Below are positions 1 to 11,640 of a stretch of DNA of 64,000 nt, piece by piece. Below the pieces are notes generated by a model that saw nothing but the letters and a program-made list of their open reading frames with translations, did no database searches and had not been told where the DNA came from. Source of the DNA: Dermatemys mawii (taxonomy: Eukaryota; Chordata; Testudines; Dermatemydidae); NCBI GenBank assembly GCA_007922305.1, contig ML677335.1, positions 43,901,047 to 43,965,046 of the forward strand, in the 5' to 3' direction. Numbering within the stretch: the first letter of the stretch is position 1; every line of letters starts with the position of its first letter. The translations under genes were made by a program, and so were the position numbers.

Positions 1-1206
1 AGTCATGCTTGACCAATCTGATTGCCTTCTATGATGAGATAACTGGCTCTGTGGAAATGAGGAAAGCGATGGACATGATATATCTTGACTTTCGCAAAGC
101 TTTTGATATGGTCTCCCACAGTATTCTTGCCAGCAAGTAAAAAAAAGTATGAATTGGATGAATGGACTATAATGCAGATGGAAAGCTGCTCAGATCTTTG
201 ATCGCTACCCATTGAGCCCAACGGCTTGATGTCTAGTTGGCAACCAGTAACAAGTGGAGTGCCTCAGGGGTCTGTCCTGAGGCCAGTTTTGTTCAACATC
301 TTCATTAACGATCTGGATGATGAGATGGACTGCACCCTCAGCAAGTTTGTGGATGACACTAAGCTAGGGGGAGAGAGAGATACGCTGGAAGGTTGGGATA
401 GGATCCAGAATGTCCTGGACAAATTGGAGGACTGGACCAAAAGAAATCTGATGAGGTTCAACAAGGACAAGTGCCGAGTCCTGCACTTAGGACAGAAGAA
501 TCCCATGCACCGCTAGAGACTGGGGACTGACTAGCTAAATAGCAGTTCTGTAGAAAAAGACCTGGGGATTACAGTGGATGAGATGCTGGATATGAGTCAA
601 CAGTGTGTCCTTGTTGCCCAGAAGACTAACGACATATTGGACTGCATTAACAGGAGCATTGCCAGCAGATCACGGGACATGATCATTCTCCTCTATTCGG
701 CATTGGTGAGGCCTTATCTGGAGCATTGTGTCCAGTTTTGGGCCCCCCACTACAGGAAGGATGTGGACAAATTGGAGAGAATTCAGCAGAGGGCAACAAA
801 ATTATTAGGGGGCTGAGGCACATGACTTATGAGGAGAGGCTGAGGGACGTGGGCTTATTTAGTCTGCAGAAGAGAAGAGTGAGAGGGAATTTGATAGCAG
901 CCTTCAACTACCGGAAGGGAAGTTGTTCAAAGTGGTGGCAGATGACAAAACAAGGAGCAATGGTCTCAAGTGGCAGTGGGGGAAGTCTAGGTTGGATATT
1001 AGGAAAAACTATTTCTCTAGGAGGGTGGTGAAGCCTTGGAATGGGTTATCTAGGGAGGTGATGGAATCTCCATCCTTAGAAGTTTTTAAGGCCCAACTTG
1101 ACAAAACTCTGGCTGGGATGATTTAGTTAGAGTTGGTCCTGCTTTGAGCAAGGGGTTGAACTAGATGACTTCCTGAGGTCTCTTCCAATCCTATGCTTCT
1201 ACGATT
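1..1206 (+). mobile_element. CR1-type LINE, 3' part, broken reverse transcriptase
   Basis: Remnant of a non-LTR retrotransposon reverse transcriptase, entering from the left edge of the window. RT motif A reads YLDFRKAFD at 81-107. SGVPQGS lies at 254-274 and the catalytic box FVDD at 346-357 keeps both aspartates. LNIFINDL-type residues, [11 protein letters not shown] and a later [18 protein letters not shown] block match the CR1 C-terminal region. The reading frame is broken: an A-run near 137-145 replaces sequence between motifs A and B, there is a stop at 514-516, and the frame shifts again after about 815. The end at 1140-1206 has the usual CR1 tail wording (GGACTAGATGACctcc-type) and a final CTACGATT remnant. 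It is certainly inactive. The subfamily is not determined. Confidence 0.93.
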
Positions 1207-1329
1207 TTAGAGCTTTGAAAGTTCACAGATCACCTCTGCTAGTGGTGTATGAATTCAGGGTTCCTGGGGATTCCCTGAACAGTTGAATTAATACTTTCAG
1301 CCAATTAGTTATTTGCAAACTATTTGTGT

Positions 1330-1745
1330 TCATCTGGAAACTCATCATTTGCTGATCAATAATGTCATGGCAAAATGCACATATGTGACATTATGAACAC
1401 AAGCTGATATCATGACTAAAAGTATGTTTCCCAGGTAAGTCTGGGGAGCGGCCAAACCAGTTCCTCAGAGATAAAGGGCGAGATGACACCTCAGCCAGGT
1501 GTCAGCAAGGCTGATGGACCATTACCTATGAAGTGGCCATTCTTTGACAGGAAAGGGGGCAGGGTTTCTACATCTTAGCAAAGAAACAACATGGAGTTTC
1601 CTTCCACACAGACTGCCCGTTGCCTTGCTCTCAGCTGGAAATGCTTCTCCAAGGGGAGACAGGACTATAAAAAGAAGGGGAAGACATCCCAAAACACCCC
1701 TCCTCTCTCTGTCCATTGATTCACTGCACCAGAAGGGACATCATT
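1330..1745 (+). mobile_element. LTR-like repeat, diverged copy of the 27-kb element
   Basis: This stretch shares ordered blocks with 27100-27500: an ACAAGCTGAnnTnATG block, CAGGTGTCA, GATGGrCCATnACCTAT, CATTCTTTG, CAGCTGGAA and GACAGGACTATAAAA. The TATA box (TATAAAA) at 1666-1672 is followed by a pyrimidine-rich stretch with CTCTCTCTGTCC, as expected of an LTR U3/R junction. It resembles an abundant turtle LTR I remember. No internal retroviral sequence or second LTR was found next to it. Boundaries are approximate and no target duplication was identified. Confidence 0.6.
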
Positions 1746-1754
1746 CCCATTTCT

Positions 1755-1890
1755 GACAGAGAGGCATGGAGAGGTTAATTCACACACCCAGTGTCAGAAA
1801 ACAAGTCAGTGTCAGAGCGAGGGACAGAACATAAGCGTCCTGACTCTGATGATTTTTAACCCCTGGACCATCCCCTTCTAAGGGGTGCTG
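1755..1890 (-). repeat. MIR-like SINE remnant
   Basis: The pattern GGTTAA..CACACCCAGTGTCAG..CAAGTCAGTGTCAGAGC..GGGACAGAAC..CCTGACTCTGATG..CCCCTGGACCATCC follows the reverse strand of the MIR core region (AGTGACTTGCC..CAGCAAGTCAGTGGCAGAGC..). It is strongly diverged. Confidence 0.5.
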
Positions 1891-2756
1891 CCTGCCCCAG
1901 GGGTTGGCGTAGCACTGCTGGCAGCAGGGAAAGGGGTGTTTCACCTTTCTCATTGCCCTGTGATGGGATCGGCTGGGGCTGCTACTCCCTGCAGAGCTAT
2001 ATGGATTAGAGGCTTATGAGGGAGTGATATCAGGCAACCCCATAAAGAAGGTTCTGGGGAAGGCCAGGTGAGAGGCCACCTATCCCTAGGACATAGCAGG
2101 GGACAAGACGAGGCCACCCCAGCCCCCAGAAGAGAGTAAGGGTGATTGTGGGTCTCAGTGCCTATGGAGACGGTAGCTAGGGGGATAGTTACTTAGGGAA
2201 GGGGTGCCTGTTGGGGGTTAAAAGCATTAGTCCCTGTAGTGTGGCAGGCTGACCCAGTAGGCAGGGGAGAGAACGTGTACTATTCCTAGTTCTGCCTTTG
2301 ACCAGCTGTGAGGACAAGTCACTTCTCCTCCAGCCTGATCTGTTTAGACTGTAAATTCTGGGTCAGGGAGTATGTGTCACTCTGTTTAGACTAAAGGGTC
2401 ACAGACTTCATTGCGACTGTCGGTCAAGCTCGTGAGTGGTGCGATTCACAAACGCTGACCTTAAACTTGAACCCTGCTGCCTGCTTGGTCAGCTCTCCCC
2501 TAGACACTGCCCATTGGGGAATTGCTCTGCCTGCAGCACGGCTGTAGAGCTTTAAATGTAGACATATCCTTGGGGTTGAGACTGAAGCTTGAGCAATCTA
2601 CTGTAGCTGGATCTGCCACTGTGAGAAACATTAAATAAAATCATCACAGTGGAACTGCACACCGTGTGCTCTATTACCTCTTGGAAAGGGATCTAAACGT
2701 ATAACACGGGCATATTGCTTGTTCAGACCTAGACCTAAAGGCTGTGAGGGAAATGT
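1891..2756. other. no gene or repeat recognised
   Basis: Mixed-composition sequence with no open frame above 60 codons and no repeat family that I recognise. An AATAAA at 2634 stands alone and is not tied to any transcript. Confidence 0.5.
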
Positions 2757-2764
2757 ATGTGCGT

Positions 2765-3045
2765 GTACACACTCACACACACTCATACACACAATTACAC
2801 ATCTGTGCAATCAGATACCCACATACAGCCTCACACACACAATCACACATACACATGCAATCACACGCTTGCACAAATAGTAAAACAAAATCACACACAC
2901 ACTGACACACAAACCCACACAAAATCACACACACACACAAAACCACACATACACACGGACACAAACTCAAACGCAAAAAACGAAACGCATCCACAAATAT
3001 ATACAGTCACTCACACAAACACACACACACACATACACACAGAAG
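2765..3045. repeat. ACAC-rich simple repeat
   Basis: A low-complexity tract built of CACACA runs interrupted by AATCACACA, ATACACA and AAACACA variants. It gives artificial open frames on both strands (Thr/His-rich on plus, Cys/Val-rich on minus), which are not genes. The irregular units suggest an old microsatellite with point changes. Confidence 0.95.
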
Positions 3046-3099
3046 ACTTGCCTGATTTCCCATGCAGGCATTTGTTTCAATTTTATTACCATCCTTAGG

Positions 3100-3554
3100 A
3101 GTATTCTGTTGCTCCCAACACACAAGGATGTCTCAGCCCCTCATAACCTTGGTGTTGAAGCCCCACACTAATAAATCTGAGTAAGTAATAGACAGATACA
3201 AATCCGAGTAATAGAGTTAAATAGCCCATCTAAATTCAAACACAAACCAGATGTTTTCCATTCACCAACATGCCTCCTCCATTAACCGCATTGCCCACGC
3301 TGTTACCCCTGGCTCCCCGCTGGCCCCGTTCTCCTGGGTGATGAACGTGATGCATCGGTGCAGCTCGCTCAGGGCTCAGATTGTGCAAACTCAATAGCCT
3401 CTTTGTCATGTGCGTTTTCTATATTTCTTTATTCAGCTGTTTTTAAGCCCCTGCTTTTCTTTTCTTTTTTATTTTAACCCACAGTCCCAACCTCTATTGT
3501 GAGTCCGTGCTTTGTTCAGAAACCTCAGCCTCCCCAGGCTGTATTTACACTACA
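3100..3554. other. no gene or repeat recognised
   Basis: Contains a T-rich block near 3415-3475. No open frame above 60 codons and no recognised repeat. Confidence 0.5.
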
Positions 3555-3785
3555 GTAATATTTAGCATCTATATAGTGCTGTGTATATGCTTTACACTGT
3601 ACAAACATTAATTCATCAGAACTTCCCACCCAGGAGATAGATCAGCATTATTATGCCCAAGGCACAGGTGGAGAGACCAAGGCACAGAATGATGCCCTGC
3701 CATGCGCTAAATATACACACACCAAGTCAGTGGAAGAGCAGGATTAGATTGCTGGACTTCCTAACCAGTGCACCCTTCCATGGGA
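3555..3785 (-). repeat. MIR-like SINE, diverged
   Basis: Reverse-strand MIR pattern: ATATAGTGCTGTGTATATGC, TACACTGTACAAACATTAATT, CATTATTATGCCC, GGCACAGGTGGAGAGAC, CCAAGTCAGTGGAAGAGCAGGATTAGA and AACCAGTGCACCCTTCC. The blocks occur in the same order as in the copy at 16790-17045. Confidence 0.7.
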
Positions 3786-4780
3786 TCCCTTTGCCACCTT
3801 GGTGAAAATTAAGAACATGGAGCTTGAGGTGCATTTACACCAAAGCCCCTGCATATCACCCTATAAAAGCAATATAAAGAGGCCCTAAAATGAGTATACA
3901 TTGGGTAATGTAAATCTCCAGTGTAAATCAGAATCAGGATTACAAGATTTTTTGCAATTATGAATGACTCCTCTCAAAGCCCTTGTTATCACGTTATCAA
4001 GTTACCACGATCCAGAGGGCTTCCACAACCCAAGGACAAAAGGGAAATGGATGTCACAGCTGCAATCAAAAAACAGGCTGTTCTGGGGCACAATCTCACA
4101 CTGTGGCCAATAGTCCATCTTTAACCTCAGAGTTTAAGGCAATCAGGTGAGTTATATCTGCGATGAACACAACACTGTCCAGCCAAAGAGATGATCTTGA
4201 ACTAAACAACAGTCTGGTCAACTGTAGTGGATTTTTTTTTCTAATAAAATCACACATTTTCTCTATCTGGGACAAATTGAGAACTGTCCAATCAGTAATT
4301 GTTTTTCCACAAAATTGTGCCAAAGCATTTAGAGCTGACAGGAGCAAGCTGTCTTCCTCACAAATTACATTTTATTAGCGAGGTTGATCATAAGTCAGCT
4401 GCATGAACTCAAGGCACAACATCTCAGGTTGGGTAGATCAGTCTCTTGTCACGCACAGCCTCATGTAGGCAGGTTGTAATACGTTTACAAATATTTCAGC
4501 AAAATCCAGTGGGAAAACTCTGATTTTTGTTGGAAATGGACTACGGCAAGTGGCACACAACAGAGTCAACTCACATCAATGGACCAGAAAGCAACATTTT
4601 TCAGAGGAGGCCTGTTCTGAGAATTTCATGACGTAGGCAGTCGGCGTTGGCAGACAGCACCTTCGTGTTTACATGTACAATCTGACTTGCTAGTTTCTAG
4701 AGTTGGACCTGAGCTACAAAACTCATCTCTGGATTTCAATCCCCCCTCAGGGTTCTGAGCTGTTTGGACTTTTGAGATTT
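3786..4780. other. no gene or repeat recognised
   Basis: Open frames at 4096-4347 (minus) and 4163-4378 (plus) overlap on opposite strands, lack recognisable motifs and are of chance length. The stretch is AT-rich around 3900-4320. Confidence 0.5.
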
Positions 4781-5058
4781 AGAGTATGTCTACATTGCAA
4801 ACCAAAAAAAAACGTGTTCTTAACTTAGGCTAGCAAACCTGTGTTGCCTCACTCAGGTTGCAGCTGAAGTGAAGACACAGCAACTGGGATTTTAATTGGG
4901 TAAGCAGCTCACATTAAAGCTTATAGGGGAGCCTATAATGGGGTTGCTAACCCAAGATAAAAGCTGAGAAGTTGTGACTTCACTGCTATTTTAAGCGGAG
5001 TTAGCTGATCAGGGTAGCTACGTGGAGGTGTTATTTTTAGAGTATAGACATACCCTTA
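4781..5058. mobile_element. MITE with GTATGTCTAC-type ends
   Basis: The left end reads AGAGTATGTCTACATTG and the right end, read on the minus strand, AGGGTATGTCTATACTC. The inside is rich in self-complementary words such as GTTGCTAACCC and TAGCTGATCAGGGTAGCTA. It resembles turtle non-autonomous DNA transposons with GGGTATGTCTACACT termini. A clear target duplication is not visible. Confidence 0.7.
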
Positions 5059-5924
5059 GTTTGGCCCAGACCCACGAAATCGAGGTTTTCCTCTGTACTG
5101 AACCTCCTGAGATGGTCAAAGGTGTTTGACTTCACTCCAAACTCTCAGCCCTGACAAGGCCATATTTGGCGTCCTCAACACAGAGTCCAAGGAACGACTG
5201 GGCCATGAAGACTGAACTCCCTTCTCATCTACAATAGGATTCCTTCCAGGACAGGGTTTAGGACAGAGAGAGTTTCCCTTGCTACTGCCCAGATTGGACC
5301 GCACCAGTAGATGATCAGAGCATCAGGGTGGCCAACTGACTTCAGTGGGAGCAAAGTAGGTCAGTGTTGAGCACTCTGGCAAAACACATTTCAGTCTCTA
5401 GCTGCAGCACTTTTTCCTAGCAGTAAATACAAAGAAAAAAATATATTTACATTAAAAAAAAAGGCTTCTAAAGCAAAAGCCAGAGTGCTACCATGAACAT
5501 CTAGAACTCAGTCCTTGCAATAGGCAGGGTATGATCGGGAATTAGCTATTTCCAACTCTCATTTATTAAATGACAGGCAATTGAATTGTCTTAAGTGCAG
5601 AGTTGTCTGTGACTAAAAACTTGCTCCAGGAATGGAAGAAAACAAAACATCATTTGAGCAGCAGCAAAAGTTCAGCTTTTGAAAAAGGCAGGTTTCCCCT
5701 GCATGAGCTGTTCAAGTGCTAGAATGTAAAATAGCGATGAAAAATGAAAGACACGTCTGCCCAGAAAACCATCTATTAAAGCTAAGTGTTTGGGAGCAAA
5801 AGGCCCTTAAATAAATCTAAAATACATATGTTATTTTAAGCCCTAAATCTGCTACAACTAATCCTCAAATTTAAAACAGAAATCCATTTTCTATTAACTC
5901 TAGCCGAAGTGGGGTGTGATCCTG
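5059..5924. other. no gene or repeat recognised
   Basis: One 62-codon open frame (5116-5304, minus) lacks motifs. Includes an A-rich block at 5435-5462. Confidence 0.5.
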
Positions 5925-5995
5925 TATGACTAGCTCAGTGGTAAGTTATTTGCTCTGACTATGAAATGGCTCATGTTCACACTACCGGTGCCATC
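5925..5995 (+). repeat. possible tRNA-derived SINE head
   Basis: CTAGCTCAGTGGTAAG resembles a tRNA-type A box, followed about 40 bases later by ATGTTCACACTAC where a B box (GGTTCGAATCC) would sit. The B-box match is poor and no SINE tail is seen, so this is only a possible remnant. Confidence 0.25.
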
Positions 5996-6072
5996 CCTCC
6001 AATATGTCTTGGCAATGCTATAATATCTTATTGAATCTTAGTAGGCCTAACACAATCATGGAATACCACCCC

Positions 6073-6113
6073 TTCTCCCCGCCCCCGCCCCCCCACCCCC
6101 CCGGCCGGTGAAT
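6073..6113. repeat. C-rich low-complexity tract
   Basis: Almost pure C with a few A and G, ending in CCGGCCGG. Composition is very different from the AT-rich flanks. Confidence 0.9.
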
Positions 6114-6204
6114 ATTGGGGCTGTAGGCTGGTTCTGTGCAAGACTGGAATCAGGGAGTGCAGAAGGGGGATGTTTAAATATTAGTGGGAAATTAATGTTA
6201 CTAA

Positions 6205-6768
6205 CAAACAGAACTGGTCAAAAAAATAAAGATATTCCCCATAAAAATACAGATTTTTTTAAATAAAAAAACAACACAAACATGTTTATTTAATTGCAAT
6301 TTTCAATTTTTGGATTTTTTTAGGGTGGCTCCTGCTTCTGTTCTTCTTTTCTATAGGAAAAGGCGGAAGTAGGGAAAGAAAAGGGAGAAAAAATGCATTT
6401 TTTTCCCCATTCCTCCCATTTTCTTGCCATTCCCCACCCTTTTTTTCCTATTGGAAAAAGTAAGAAAAAATGGAGGAAATGTTTCTTCCCCTTTTTAGTT
6501 CTTTTTGTAGTTTCCCCCATCTTTGTAAATAGGAGAAGGAGAGAAAATGAGGGTAATATTAAAAATTCAAACATTGAAAATCCAAATCCAAAACAAAATG
6601 AAAATTGGGATTCAAAAAGAAATGAAAATTTGTGTTTCAGCCTGAATTTTCCCTGAATGATTTCCTTGGAAATCATGCCGTTTCCAAGAAGCAATTCTCT
6701 TTTGATGAAGCTGGATTTTTCAGTGGAAAAAATGTTTTCCATCTTAAAACATCAACCAACTCTACTCA
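6205..6768. mobile_element. AT-rich MITE-like repeat
   Basis: The left end AGAACTGGTCAAAAAAATAA and the right end CAACCAACTCTACT face each other as diverged inverted ends. The interior alternates poly-T/poly-A blocks and contains TTTTTCAGTGGAAAA, like the sharper copy at 42770-43159. Open frames on both strands (6320-6742 minus, 6393-6656 plus) are Phe/Lys-rich products of this composition and not genes. Confidence 0.5.
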
Positions 6769-8124
6769 TGGGTAAGAAACCAGAATAAGAAGCAGAATGT
6801 TCAAACTAGCAGAAATCTCCAGCAAAGCTTGATTTTGTGATCTGTCCTATGCCACTTTTGAAATGACACCCTGTACAATTACCTGTGTGACTCATCTTGC
6901 AAGATGCCACATGCCCTCAGTTTCTGTTATCTGGTGGGCTCTCAGCACCTTGCAAAATCTGGCCCTCAGTTACACATACCACATATCTCGAGTGGTATTA
7001 ACATGTCTCTACATATGGGAATGCAATTGCTACCACAAGGCCACTTTCTGTCTATGGTCTTGCTACGTGTCATGTTATAAACACAAATGATGAATGAGTG
7101 TTATGCTTATCCAAGGAACTTAGCCACCCCAGGTCAAGCTGTGAAAATGACAAACATCTGAATAAAATAAACTAATATGTAATACCTGTCACTGTTGCTA
7201 TTGCTGATGCCAAGGGTGTTTTGACAACAAGTTACAAGGAAGCTCTTTCCGAACAGATGTCAGGCACAGAGCTCTGAATCTTATGCTTCAGTAATAGCAA
7301 TTGTTCTGGGTGTAAATCATAAAATCTCCAAGGACACTGTTATTTTAGTGTGTATTGGGGCCATCATCATCAGGACAGCATCAGATCACCTGTGTAGGAC
7401 CTGTAGTATTATTATAGGCAGGGTTGGTAGCTCTTTCTACACTGAAGGTTGCCTGATGCTTCCTATTATACAACCAGTTTTGAGTGGCTTACAGTTTTGT
7501 CATAGACTCAATTGCACTGAAATTTCCTGGGTGGCTGAAATGTCTGGAAAACTTCAGATAAAACTGTTCAGCCATTTCTCAGAATAAGATTAGGAGAAAC
7601 AAACACTGGTTTTATGAACCATGACAGCAGCATTCTTAATACCATTTCACTGAGAAACACTAGCCTCCCCATGATTTGGAACAGGGATTTGAAATTTGAC
7701 AGGCTGGTCGACTTGGCATGGGGGATGTGCTCTTTGCTGTCCCCAGGATATTTTACCTACATGTACCCAAGTTATGAGTTGCTGAAGAATCTCAGTTCAC
7801 ACACTCAGTAGAGAGTCTTCAAGTTTATTAGCTAAATTCTCCAAAAATCCCATCTGCACTGTCTGGCTCCATTCCCTCACAGCTCCCACACATAGCTGGA
7901 GAGAGCATGCACCATCCTGGGGCTACACAGGAGATGCTGGACTTTCCCTGTTATTGCTGTTCCCAGCTATTTCTGCAGATCTTCCTCAGATGGGCTAAGC
8001 TGGGCCGCACCCTTGCAGATCCCTCTCTTGCTCAGTTAGTCTGAGCTGGGCTGTTTCCCCACCTCTGTCTCTCTCATATGGGCTGAGCTGAGCCAGGTCT
8101 CAGGCCCTCTTGTGGATTTCTTCC
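6769..8124. other. no gene or repeat recognised
   Basis: Several 65-79 codon frames (for example 6863-7090, 7348-7587, 7614-7811, all plus) have no motif and no consistent splice context that I can see. Confidence 0.45.
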
Positions 8125-8362
8125 AGGCTACATCTACACATGAAGCGGGGGAAGAAGAGGCAAAGGGCAGGGGCATGATTTGCAGCTCATGCAGACATCC
8201 TTGCAGTAGCTCTCAGTAAGCAAGCATGGTAAGAAGAGTAGCATAGCCCTTGGTAGCATGGGCAGTGGCAGACCCCAGCATATTCCCTGGGGTCCCAGCA
8301 AGTGTAGCTACATGAGCTGAGAATCACATCCCCAGCTCCAAGTGTAGAAAAAGTCTCAGAAT
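8125..8362. mobile_element. possible MITE remnant
   Basis: CTACATCTACACATGAAG on the left and CAAGTGTAGCTACATGAGC with AAGTGTAGAAAAAG on the right fit the CTACACTnnA-type words of turtle MITEs. Ends are diverged and boundaries uncertain. Confidence 0.35.
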
Positions 8363-8832
8363 GGCTGAGCTGGGCTGTGAGAGTGCGTGTGTGTTTGTGA
8401 ATGAATGCTGGGCTTATGCACTTTATCTTCCACAATATTTTTTAAAAATATATTTGCAGCACACATGTATAATTCTCACCGCCCATTCTTACGTCACACA
8501 CTATTACCAGCGTGTTATCAGTTTGCACATGATACCTTTTAGATACAGATTATGACATGACAATAAGTGGGTCAGGCCTGAACTGAGTTATGGTACCGTG
8601 TGGCACTGAGGAGTCCCCAGTACACATACAGAACAATGAATGGGAACAGTTTACGAATAAGCCATAGCCTAACATTGGAATGAACTATATGACGAATGAC
8701 TGCAAAGAGGCAGCACGTTTGCAGAACTCAGGGACAGTTCACAAACAAACTGTAAACAGGAAAAAAAGGGTTAAATGCACAACAATGTGCCCGATCCTTG
8801 ATGCCTTACACCTCCTATTGCCATTTCCTTCT
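8363..8832. other. no gene or repeat recognised
   Basis: AT-rich around 8435-8460 (TTTTTTAAAAATATATTTG). A 64-codon plus frame lacks motifs. Confidence 0.45.
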
Positions 8833-9457
8833 TGTAGCGGGGCAGTTACCCCGCTCCTGGGGGAAAAGCTAGGCTGACTGGGGGAAGTGGCCACAGCTGT
8901 GGCCACACCCAATCAGGCCACAGCTGGCCCTGATTTAAGGGCTAAAGGAGGAGCTGGGTCAGTCTCACTCCAGCCTTGGAGTGAGAAGGGCCTACCTGCC
9001 TGGGAGCACAGGGTACCTGAAGCAGAGCAGTGCTGGGGAAGGGCAAGAGGAGCTGGGGAGCTCCAGCCTGGCAACTCCCCAGGCTGAAGGAGGTACTGGG
9101 GCTGCAGAGGTGCAGTCCGTGAATAGGCAGAGGCAGCTGTTCCAACCCCTTTGCCAATGATGAGTGGCCATGACAGACTGCAGTTTGCCCCAGAGAAAGG
9201 GGGATACATGAAGACTAGCAATAGCCACTGAGTCCATGTGGCCTAAGGGGAAGCAGTTCCCCTAAGAAGGGAGACCCAGAGTGCGGGGGGCACTGCAGCG
9301 GGGCAGCACCCCAAGGAAAAGGGCACTGGGGTCTGAGAGGGACATTGGGCCTGTGGCTGGTGAGATACCGGCCAGCAAGGGGCGCTCTGAGACTGAGGAG
9401 CTAATTCCCAGATGACCAGCAGGTGACACTGGGGCGGTGGGTGCATGATCTGCTACA
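8833..9457 (+). mobile_element. probable solo LTR (TGTAGCGGGG type)
   Basis: A 625-bp GC-rich block starting TGTAGCGGGGC and ending CTGCTACA, so it has TG...CA ends with a short inverted match TGTAGC/GCTACA. The interior (GCCACAGCTG, GATTTAAGGGCTAAAGGAGGAGC, CAGCCTTGGAG, GGAGCTGGGGAGCTCCAGCCTGG) matches, as far as I remember, a high-copy turtle LTR. TTTAAGG at 8934 could be a TATA-like element. No matching target duplication was found: TTCT precedes it and TCTC follows. The open frames on both strands inside it have no motifs and are likely composition artefacts. Confidence 0.6.
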
Positions 9458-10527
9458 TCTCTACACCCAGAAAGTGCAAAGTGGCTGTAAAATGCTATCA
9501 GATCAGAGGCAGCGTTTTCCACCTGCTTTATTGTAACTGACGACCCAAGGTGCAGTGTGATGAAGAATCAGGTCCATTATTTGCAATGAAGAATCTGACC
9601 AGCTCTAACCAGTACATTACATTACACAGCTGGGGCTGTGTTACAGTACTCTGTGGAGAAGAATTCTGTACTGGCAGCAAGCTAGGCCTTCACGGCTTTC
9701 CCATCTCTCAGTCCTATAAGTCCATGGAATGTTGCCCTCCCCAAATGTCCTAATTTATTTTGTTCACTTTGTTCATTGCTAAGTTTCACGTTTCTGTATG
9801 TAAATAGTTCTAATGCTGTTGTCTTAACTACCCCCCATTTTGATTCAGCGCCACATGGCTTCAATCCCCTAATATTTGCAATTAATATAAATAGGGGTTG
9901 CATAACTATTTATATGATTAACTGCCAAATTGGCAATGTTCTCTTGGCTCGTCCAAGCCTGGACATTTCTATGTAGTTATTCCATGCAAGTTAGAAGTCG
10001 AGAGATTTTATTTATGTTTCAAAGTAACAAATGTCTCCTTGAGAATGTCCCTGTTACACCTGTGCCTCACTAGCAAAAGAACCCTCGAGAACAGTGCCAC
10101 TGTACTTTTTGGAGATTTACGGCATGTGCTTGGTCAGCTTCCTGTAGCCTGCTCCAGGAATGTGTCAACGCTGCTTACACAACTAGATCGGAACCTATTG
10201 TGTAGCAAGACAGAAAAGCATTCTGCAGAAATAGGCCCTGACCCACTATACGCTTGGCTTCCAAAGCTCCATCATTTAAAAGGTGCATTGAAGGTCCTTT
10301 TATTTGACAAGACCAGAAAATGTTTGTCTTTTCTGTGATGCTGAATGAATGGATGAATTCTCTACTTCTTAAAACAGATCAAGACCCTATCAATCTGCCC
10401 AGGTTCTTTTCTGGCACCCATCACTGCAATATCTCAGCACCTCCTATACTGAGCAAAAGAAAGACCTCAACAAGATTTCTCCTTGGGAGGTTACAAGATT
10501 TTGTAAGCTTCTGCTCCTGTTCTTGCA
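9458..10527. other. no gene or repeat recognised
   Basis: Open frames of 66-99 codons (9682-9903 minus, 9776-9976 and 10039-10338 plus) show no known motif. The 99-codon frame starting at 10039 is the longest. It has no support beyond its length. Confidence 0.45.
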
Positions 10528-10773
10528 TCAAAAAAGAACTAGATAAATACATTGAGGATAGGTCCATCAATGGCTATTAGACAGGATGGCCAGGGATGGT
10601 GTTCTTAGCCTCTGTTTGCCATAAGCTGGGAATGGGTGACAGGAGATGGATCACTTGATGATTACCTGTTCTGTTCATTCCCTCTGGGGCTCCTGCTGTT
10701 GGCCACTGTCAGAAGACAGTACTGGGATAGATGGACCTTTGGTCTTATGTAGTATGGCTGTTCTTATGTTCTT
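10528..10773 (+). mobile_element. CR1-type LINE 3' tail
   Basis: The block AAAGAACTAGATAAATAC, GATGGCCAGGGATGGTGTTC, TTGCCATAAGCTGGGAATGG, GACAGGAGATGGATCACTTG, CTGTTCTGTTCATTCCCTC, GATGGACCTTTGGTCT and the ending TATGGCTGTTCTTATGTTCT is the untranslated tail of a CR1 subfamily common in turtles. It is the same subfamily type as the minus-strand element at 54998, here in plus orientation and heavily 5'-truncated. Confidence 0.9.
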
Positions 10774-11514
10774 ACTGTGTTTTGCACATCATTTTGTAGC
10801 AGGGGAATTGAACGGCTAAGTGGACAAGGAATTGACTACGAACATATTTTTCAATGTATTCACCTGTCAAGATATATTTTGTTAATGATTTTATATCTTA
10901 AAATTCTTTTCTTATTTGCTTGTATTTTTCTATTAATTTCAGTTCCTCTTTTAGGCTATGTCCTAACAAATTATATTGAGGAATTATTACTTTGGGTTTT
11001 TCTGGGAAAATCATGCTCTGCGTCAGTTACTCAAGCACAGATCTGGAGTGGCTCCATTAGGAAAAGTGAAGTAGTCCAGGTACCCACAGAACAGTTGTAA
11101 CATCTGTCTGAGGCAAGGTGGGTGAGGTAATATCATATCACCCAGGCCATTGAACAGATTTAAGTTGCTGTCACATTTTGTTCACTGCCAACCTGACCTG
11201 GGGTATATTCAGCGACTGATGGATGAAAGGTGTTGTATTGTGTTGCTAGTCTCCTAAACTACCTAACTCCTTCCCCAGAATCATAGAAGTGTGGACTGGA
11301 ATGGACCGCAACAGATCTGTCATTTTAAACGTTAGTAAAGTGATTTGTAATGATCTCACTTCATTCAGTGAGTCAATTCAAATCTCATTGTGACCCACTC
11401 TCCATGGCAACGGACCCTGGCATGGTTACCTGTGGCAGTCAGTTAGAGAGGAACACCACATGACGGGCCACTAGTCACACACCCATGACATCCCTACTGT
11501 TTTTTTCATGACTT
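10774..11514. other. mostly unrecognised; short CR1-like scrap
   Basis: AATCATAGAAGTGTGGACTGG at 11279 looks like a minus-strand CR1 end but is too short to be sure. AAGGTGGGTGAGGTAATATC at 11115 matches the first bases of the repeat at 31142. The 107-codon plus frame 10777-11100 encodes a hydrophobic stretch from AT-rich DNA and is not supported as a gene. Confidence 0.4.
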
Positions 11515-11640
11515 GAGGTCTGACTCAGATAAAAATGCATTGTCTGATTTCCCTCTCACTTACACTGGTGTAAATCAGGAAGAACTCCGCTGAATGGAGT
11601 TAGGCCAGTGTAGCAGAGGAGAATCAGGCTTTTGATTTTT
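11515..11640. repeat. dispersed MITE-like repeat (GTGTAAATCAGG family)
   Basis: CACTGGTGTAAATCAGGAAG, AACTCCGCTGAATGGAGTTA and GAGAATCAGGC are characteristic words of a small palindromic family frequent in sauropsid DNA. Other copies or relatives in this window lie near 15385, 35995, 38990 and 60520. Confidence 0.5.

Noticed and set aside
2757..3098. 113-codon plus frame and 73-codon minus frame
   Set aside because: Both are translations of the ACAC-rich simple repeat (Thr/His and Cys/Val strings).
6320..6742. 140-codon minus frame rich in Phe, Lys and Ser
   Set aside because: Low-complexity poly-A/poly-T repeat on both strands; no domain.
8833..9457. Protein-coding reading of the GC-rich 8.8-9.5 kb block
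   Set aside because: Five overlapping frames on both strands share the same stretch. The block fits a repeat (LTR-like) better than an exon.
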